Positions 15,741 through 19,948 of a stretch of 19,948 nucleotides of DNA are shown piece by piece. The DNA lies in NCBI GenBank assembly GCA_003648455.1, contig QMPG01000021.1, positions 1 through 19,948 of the forward strand, in the 5' to 3' direction. The translations under genes and the position numbers were made by a program. Source of the DNA: Bacteroidota bacterium (lineage in GTDB: Bacteria; Bacteroidota; Bacteroidia; Bacteroidales; B39-G9). Under the pieces are notes generated by a model. It ran no database searches. It saw only the letters and a program-made list of their open reading frames with translations, and was not told where the DNA came from. The stretch's first letter is position 1, and the number at the start of each line of letters is the position of its first letter.

Positions 15741-15808
15741 CTCGTCATTGCCTTTAGATTAGCAAAGTATTTAAAGCTCGTCATTGCGAGCGATAGTGAA
15801 GCAATCTC
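15741..15808. repeat. Partial GTCATT-family repeat, copy 3
   Basis: CTCGTCATTGC occurs at 15741-15751 and again, as GCTCGTCATTGCGAGC, at 15776-15791, where GCTCG and CGAGC form a hairpin. The second runs into GTGAAGCAATCTC (to 15808), the same arm seen in copies 1 and 2. The matching right arm is missing, so this is a solo or decayed copy. Confidence 0.65.
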
Positions 15809-15845
15809 ATAAATTTATTAGAAAGTGAAATAAAGTTGAATTCTT

Positions 15846-15964
15846 AGACCTTCCAGCGTCCGAAGGTCCTGGAAGCGTCGGATTAACCCGCTTTATTCAT
15901 GCAAAAACGAAGTGAATTGCATGAATTAGCGATGGATAGTGGGAAGTAAAGCGGGAAATCCCGC
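15846..15964. repeat. Nested hairpin cluster, possible structured RNA or repeat element
   Basis: Perfect arms seen: ATTCATGCAA (15895-15904) with TTGCATGAAT (15917-15926); CCCGCTTTA (15887-15895) with TAAAGCGGG (15947-15955); GCGGGA (15951-15956) with TCCCGC (15959-15964). The last two pairings share 15951-15955 and cannot form together. GACCTTC (about 15847-15853) also faces GAAGGTC (about 15862-15868). GC content is well above the surroundings. It could be a dispersed repeat or a 3' structure of the tamL transcript. Confidence 0.6.
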
Positions 15965-16343
15965 ATTAGAAGTAACCAAATTTGGGGTTTAAAAAACACC
16001 AAATTTGTTGGTAATTCTTAAGCGTAGAAAAATTATGAATTTTTCGGGTTAATTAGGATTAAACCCACAAGATTTTATTAATATTCTTTGTTTAATAAAT
16101 AATCACTTACTAAATTAGAGCAAAGTTTGAGGGGCTATTAAATCCAATAAATTAATGGTATGCACACAATAATGCTTTTAAACATACTCCAAGCATCAAA
16201 ATAAAATTGACTTTCTCATTTTTTTGCTTTTAAATTTGCTTTATGACTTTTTAATTGAACTTTTTTAAACTATGCTCAACAACAAAAAAATATTTTTGCC
16301 CTCTTTAATATGTAAAAAGCTGTTGTATATAAAAATAAATTTT

Positions 16344-16374
16344 TTTGAATTTAAAAAAGAAAATTCTAAATTTG
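16344..16374 (+). promoter_or_regulatory. Promoter of the TPR-TonB-SpoIIE gene
   Basis: TTTG (16344-16347), exactly 19 nt, then TAAATTTG (16367-16374): a full match to the Bacteroidota promoter TTTG-N19-TAnnTTTG. It predicts transcription starting near 16381 and a leader of about 114 nt before the ATG at 16495. Confidence 0.75.
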
Positions 16375-16494
16375 AATATATAATAAAATTAGAAATTGGA
16401 ACGCAACCTACTTGGATTTTCCTCTCATGAAAAATTCGTGTACTAATAACAATACAAACAGATAGATATCAACCTAATATAAAAACATAACCGG

Positions 16495-19400
16495 ATGAAA
16501 TGCTTTTTCAAATTATGTTTATTGATTTTGCTTCAAATTCAAATTTTTAATAATACGTTGCTTTTTGCACAGAATTTGAATGGAAATATTAAAGCAGATG
16601 TTGAACAAAAATTAGAAGCTGTAAAATATTTAAAACAAAAACAAGACTATAATAAAGTAGCAATATTGTATTGTCAAATAGCAGTTATTTATCAAAATTA
16701 TAATATTCCATTAGAAGCAATCAATTATTTCATAAAAGCAGAGAAAATATATGAGCAATTAGACAGTTTAGAACAATTAGCAATAATAAATACAAATATT
16801 GGAGGAATATATCAAGGAATTGAACAGTACGACAGTACATTAGAATACTACAATAAAAGTTTAAATTACAGAATGTTACTTTATCAAAGTAATGAGGTAG
16901 GTGTTTGTTTATTAGATATTTCAAATGTATATTCTTCAATGAAACAATATGATAAGGCTGTATATTTTGTTAATAAAGCTGTTGATATAGCAAAAAAGAA
17001 GCAAAATCATAAATTGTTACTAAACTCATACAACCGGCTATCCGATATATATAATGCTTCAGGAAACAAATATAAATCAAAAGAATTTTATTATAGGTAT
17101 AATCATTACATAGATTCGCTTAACGGATTAGATTACGATTTAACATCAATATTGGAAAAATTAAGAATTCAATATAAACAGGAACTTAAAACTGCTTACG
17201 GTGCAAAATTAACCGGTTCAGAAAGTCAAAAAGAAATAAACCAAATAACAGATAAAAAAATTGATATTTCTGAGATAAGAAATAAATTCCTTGCTACTGA
17301 TACTAATTTTGCTGTTAATGAACAAACAAGCAACTTTAAATATTATGACACTGGCAAAAATATAAATTCAGGTAAAATATTCCGTAAAGTAGATAATATG
17401 CCTGAATTTTACGGAGGTAGTTTCGGTATAAAGTTATATTTAATAAGAAATATAAACTTGTCGAAACAAGATTTTATACCTGTAAAAGATAGTATTATTG
17501 TCCAATATGTAATAAATAAATATGGTTTAGTCAATAAGGTGAAAATAATTAAGGGGATTAATCCCTCGCTTGATAATAAAATTTTACGACTTATTAAATC
17601 TATGCCGATATGGAAGCCGGGAGAAAATAATGGAAAGCCGGTTAGTGTAAAATTAACTTCAACTATTATATTTCCTCTTTTAGATGAAAATAGTTTATTA
17701 AGGTCTGAACTAAAACGATACAAATCTCTTTTATTAATAGCACAGAAAAATCAAAATAAAAAGCAAATTGCTGAATTGTTAAATAAAATTGGCAGCTTGT
17801 ATTTTTTCTTAAATGAAAGAGAATTGGCAATAGAATATTATGAAAAAGCTTTAAAAATTGAATTAGAATTAAACAACAAACAAGGAGTCGCACTTACTTA
17901 TAAAAACATAGCAACTCTTTATTTTTCATGGTATAGTTATAATAAAGCCATTAAATATTATAATAAATCACTTTCGATTCGAGAAAAATTAAACGATTTG
18001 CTTGAAACAAGTAAATTACATTATGAAATAGGTAAAGTCTATTATGAAAAAGGAGATTTTAATAATGCAGTTCGTTCATATAAAGAATCTCTTAAAAATG
18101 ACAGTTTGCTTAATAATAAACAGAATATTGCTGCTGCTTTGAATAATCTCGGAATTATTTATTATAAGCATAATGATTTCAAAAAAGCGATGGAATACTA
18201 TAATAAATCTTTGTTAATATATCAAAAGATTGGTTATAAATATGGTTCTGCATTAACTTTAAATAATATCGGTAATATTAATTATTCGCACGAAAATTTT
18301 AATGAAGCTATTGATAATTACCAAAAATCAATTGATATAAAAGAAGAATTAAAATATTTTAAAGGCATAGCTGTTTCTTTTTACAATATTGGTAACGTTT
18401 ATAAAAAACAGAAAAATTTTGAAAAAGCTCTTGAATATTATAATAAAAGCAATAAAATTGCTATAAATAATTGGTTAGTTGAAATTCGTTATAAAAATTA
18501 TAAAGCATTGTCTGAGTTATATGCTGAAATAGATAATTGCCATAATGCTGTTAAATATTATGAGCTTTATGTTTCTCTAAAATATTTTGAGGGGAGTGAT
18601 AAAAAACCACAACAAATTTCTGAAGAAATAGAAAAATATTTGACAGGAGAAAAGGATGGAACAATATTATTAGAACAGAATAATTATTTATATAAATTAA
18701 GTGTAGAAAAAAACATTGAAATTAATAAATTTAAAGAAGAAATTAGAAAACAAAAAGTATTTGCAAGAGTAGAAAAACAAAAGAATGAACAACAAATAGT
18801 TCTATTAAATAAGGAGAAAAAATTACAAAAAATTGAATTAACAAAAAAACGAATCCAAAGAAATGGATTATTAGCAGGTTTTATATTATTGGCAATTATC
18901 TTCGGAATTATTTATTATAGCTACATACAAAAGAAAAAGATGACTGTGTCGTTGAAAAAACAGAAAAATAAAATAGCATTTCAGAATAAAGAAATTACCG
19001 ATAGTATTAAATATGCTAAAAAAATTCAGACATCTGTTTTACCGGATGAAAAAATTCTAAATAATTTTATTACCGATTATTTTATATTTTTTAAACCAAA
19101 AGACATAGTTAGTGGCGATTTTTACTGGATGAACGATAAAAAAGATAAACTCATTCTATCTGTTGCAGATTGTACAGGACATGGAGTTCCGGGCGCTTTT
19201 ATGAGTATGCTTGCAATAAGTTCTTTAAATCAAATTGTTAATGAATATGGAATTACAAGTACATCTGAAATATTAAATAGATTAAGGGTGAACATAATAC
19301 AAGCTTTAAAACAAAAAGGAGAAGATAATGAAATTGATGATGGTTTAGATATTTCTATATGTTCAATTAATAAAAATGATTATTCTTTTGAATTTGCAGG

Positions 19401-19740
19401 TGCCAATAGTTCTATTTATTTAATAAAAAGTAACAATTTTGTTGAGTTTAAAGGTGATAAAATGCCGATAGGATATTATTTGAATATGAAAGATTTTTCA
19501 AGCAAAAGTCTTCAACTTTCAAAAGGAGATAAAATATATCTTTTTTCTGATGGATATATCGACCAATTTGGAGGTGCAGAAGGGAAAAAATATAAGTCCG
19601 GAGCATTTAGGAAACTTATTACTGAAATAAAAAACTATCCAATGGATGAACAAAAAAAAGTGATAAGTAAAACATTTAATGAATGGAAAGGAAATAATGA
19701 TCAGATTGATGATGTACTTATAATGGGAATTTGTGTATAG
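16495..19740 (+). CDS. Receptor phosphatase: TPR - TonB C-terminal domain - TPR - TM - SpoIIE
   Basis: Membrane receptor with a cytoplasmic PP2C-type Ser/Thr phosphatase, 1081 residues. Order: signal peptide (1-26, LLLQIQIFNNTLLFAQ); TPR block (about 35-215); a TonB C-terminal-like domain (about 302-395, beginning MPEFYGGSFGIKLYL, with VQYVINKYGLVNKVKIIKG and MPIWKPGENNGKPV); a second TPR block (about 406-700) with repeats such as AIEYYEKALKIE and AMEYYNKSLLIY; coiled coil (about 724-788); one membrane helix (790-812); then SIKYAKKIQTSVLP and the SpoIIE phosphatase (about 845-1081). The metal-binding acids are present: Asp875 (GDFYW), Asp892 (DCTGHGVPGAFMS), Asp1019 (SDGYID) and Asp1072/1073. 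SpoIIE phosphatases usually dephosphorylate anti-anti-sigma (STAS) proteins. Signal peptide plus one helix puts the TPR and TonB parts in the periplasm. The TonB domain inside the TPR array is unusual. It has its own promoter. Confidence 0.9.
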   Translation: MKCFFKLCLLILLQIQIFNNTLLFAQNLNGNIKADVEQKLEAVKYLKQKQDYNKVAILYCQIAVIYQNYNIPLEAINYFIKAEKIYEQLDSLEQLAIINTNIGGIYQGIEQYDSTLEYYNKSLNYRMLLYQSNEVGVCLLDISNVYSSMKQYDKAVYFVNKAVDIAKKKQNHKLLLNSYNRLSDIYNASGNKYKSKEFYYRYNHYIDSLNGLDYDLTSILEKLRIQYKQELKTAYGAKLTGSESQKEINQITDKKIDISEIRNKFLATDTNFAVNEQTSNFKYYDTGKNINSGKIFRKVDNMPEFYGGSFGIKLYLIRNINLSKQDFIPVKDSIIVQYVINKYGLVNKVKIIKGINPSLDNKILRLIKSMPIWKPGENNGKPVSVKLTSTIIFPLLDENSLLRSELKRYKSLLLIAQKNQNKKQIAELLNKIGSLYFFLNERELAIEYYEKALKIELELNNKQGVALTYKNIATLYFSWYSYNKAIKYYNKSLSIREKLNDLLETSKLHYEIGKVYYEKGDFNNAVRSYKESLKNDSLLNNKQNIAAALNNLGIIYYKHNDFKKAMEYYNKSLLIYQKIGYKYGSALTLNNIGNINYSHENFNEAIDNYQKSIDIKEELKYFKGIAVSFYNIGNVYKKQKNFEKALEYYNKSNKIAINNWLVEIRYKNYKALSELYAEIDNCHNAVKYYELYVSLKYFEGSDKKPQQISEEIEKYLTGEKDGTILLEQNNYLYKLSVEKNIEINKFKEEIRKQKVFARVEKQKNEQQIVLLNKEKKLQKIELTKKRIQRNGLLAGFILLAIIFGIIYYSYIQKKKMTVSLKKQKNKIAFQNKEITDSIKYAKKIQTSVLPDEKILNNFITDYFIFFKPKDIVSGDFYWMNDKKDKLILSVADCTGHGVPGAFMSMLAISSLNQIVNEYGITSTSEILNRLRVNIIQALKQKGEDNEIDDGLDISICSINKNDYSFEFAGANSSIYLIKSNNFVEFKGDKMPIGYYLNMKDFSSKSLQLSKGDKIYLFSDGYIDQFGGAEGKKYKSGAFRKLITEIKNYPMDEQKKVISKTFNEWKGNNDQIDDVLIMGICV

Positions 19741-19782
19741 AACAAATATTGAAAAAGAAATTTATTTTTTAGAAATATATTA

Positions 19783-19948
19783 ATGAAATCAAACAAGAAA
19801 ATATTTTTTTTAATATCATTAATAATAATATTACATCTGTCAGCAAAGGCTCAAACAACAAGTAATATAATAATTTTCGGTAAAGTTGTAAATGAAAACA
19901 GAACCTCTTTATCAAATGCAAATATTAAAATTTTGCAAACTTATAAAG
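19783..19948 (+). CDS. N-terminus of an exported protein, possible carboxypeptidase-regulatory-like domain (cut by window end)
   Basis: The frame from the ATG at 19783 stays open to the window edge (55 codons). It begins with a clear signal peptide: MKSNKKIFF, then LISLIIILHLSAKAQ. The following residues IIIFGKVVNENRTSLSNANIKI look like the first strands of a carboxypeptidase-regulatory-like (CarboxypepD_reg) fold, where G-V-(x)-N-E/D-x...L-x-N/G-A-N-I is typical. Such domains are found at the N-terminus of TonB-dependent (SusC-like) transporters but also in many other Bacteroidota secreted proteins. It starts 42 nt after the phosphatase stop on the same strand, so co-transcription is likely. 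Identity cannot be settled from this fragment. Confidence 0.65.
   Translation, partial: MKSNKKIFFLISLIIILHLSAKAQTTSNIIIFGKVVNENRTSLSNANIKILQTYK

Larger units (their letters stand above)
15729..16494. other. 766-bp repeat-rich spacer before the phosphatase receptor gene
   Basis: The longest gene-free stretch. It contains a partial GTCATT repeat (15741-15808), a cluster of nested hairpins (15846-15964), an inverted AAATTTGG/CCAAATTT region (about 15975-16010), an A/T hairpin at 16028-16044, and the promoter of the next gene (16344-16374). No open reading frame longer than about 20 codons with a credible start was noticed. Confidence 0.6.

Noticed and set aside
16028..16044. AAAAATT/AATTTTT hairpin as a terminator for tamL.
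   Set aside because: Stem is only A-T pairs, and it lies 300 bp after the stop codon; too weak to call.
17409..17723. 104-codon minus-strand ORF.
   Set aside because: It lies opposite the TonB domain and second TPR region of the receptor phosphatase, which are clearly coding in the plus frame.

Overview
The window comes from a very AT-rich member of the Bacteroidota, probably a Bacteroidales/Marinilabiliales-like lineage. The evidence is phylum-specific: a type IX secretion (T9SS) cargo protein and the T9SS component PorT, a lipidated Omp85 protein of the TamL type, a Bacteroidota-style TonB C-terminal domain, and promoters of the form TTTG-N19-TAnnTTTG. No tRNA, rRNA, CRISPR array, phage gene or transposase gene was seen. 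This looks like a chromosomal housekeeping region with a secreted/signalling gene at its right end and many small non-coding repeats.

Layout. (1) 1-4775, minus strand: an envelope/translation cluster read right to left as PASTA membrane protein, T9SS-sorted secreted protein, RluD-type pseudouridine synthase, and D-Ala-D-Ala ligase (cut by the window edge). (2) 4974-6101, minus: mqnE, a radical-SAM enzyme of the futalosine menaquinone route. (3) 6390-6548, minus: rpmH (ribosomal protein L34), a short gene with its own promoter and a strong intrinsic terminator. (4) 6690-8759, minus: a two-gene unit of an unidentified polytopic membrane protein followed by a short-chain dehydrogenase. (5) 8866-12047, plus: menG (last step of menaquinone synthesis), porT, and a COG2509-type FAD dehydrogenase. 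(6) 12083-12865, minus: a TrmH/SpoU RNA methyltransferase. (7) 13317-15728, plus: a TamL-type outer-membrane Omp85 lipoprotein, divergent from the methyltransferase. (8) 16495-19740, plus: a 1081-residue receptor-phosphatase with the order signal peptide, TPR, TonB C-terminal domain, TPR, coiled coil, membrane segment, SpoIIE/PP2C phosphatase. It has the best promoter in the window. (9) 19783-end, plus: the start of an exported protein with a possible carboxypeptidase-regulatory-like domain.

How the genes fit together. mqnE and menG are an early and the last step of quinone synthesis. porT builds the secretion machine that the T9SS-tagged protein at 2090-3958 needs. PASTA, Ddl and TamL concern cell wall and outer membrane. 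The most unusual item is the phosphatase receptor with an internal TonB-type domain. Its predicted topology puts that domain in the periplasm and the phosphatase in the cytoplasm, which suggests (inference only) a sensor that reads TonB-dependent transporters or another outer-membrane partner and signals to a cytoplasmic phosphoprotein.

The intergenic regions hold several families of palindromic, MITE-like or REP-like repeats (582-657, 1857-2019, 4830-4910, 13003-13152, 15741-15808, 15846-15964) and short AT-rich repeats that sit against gene 3' ends and in some cases encode the last codons.
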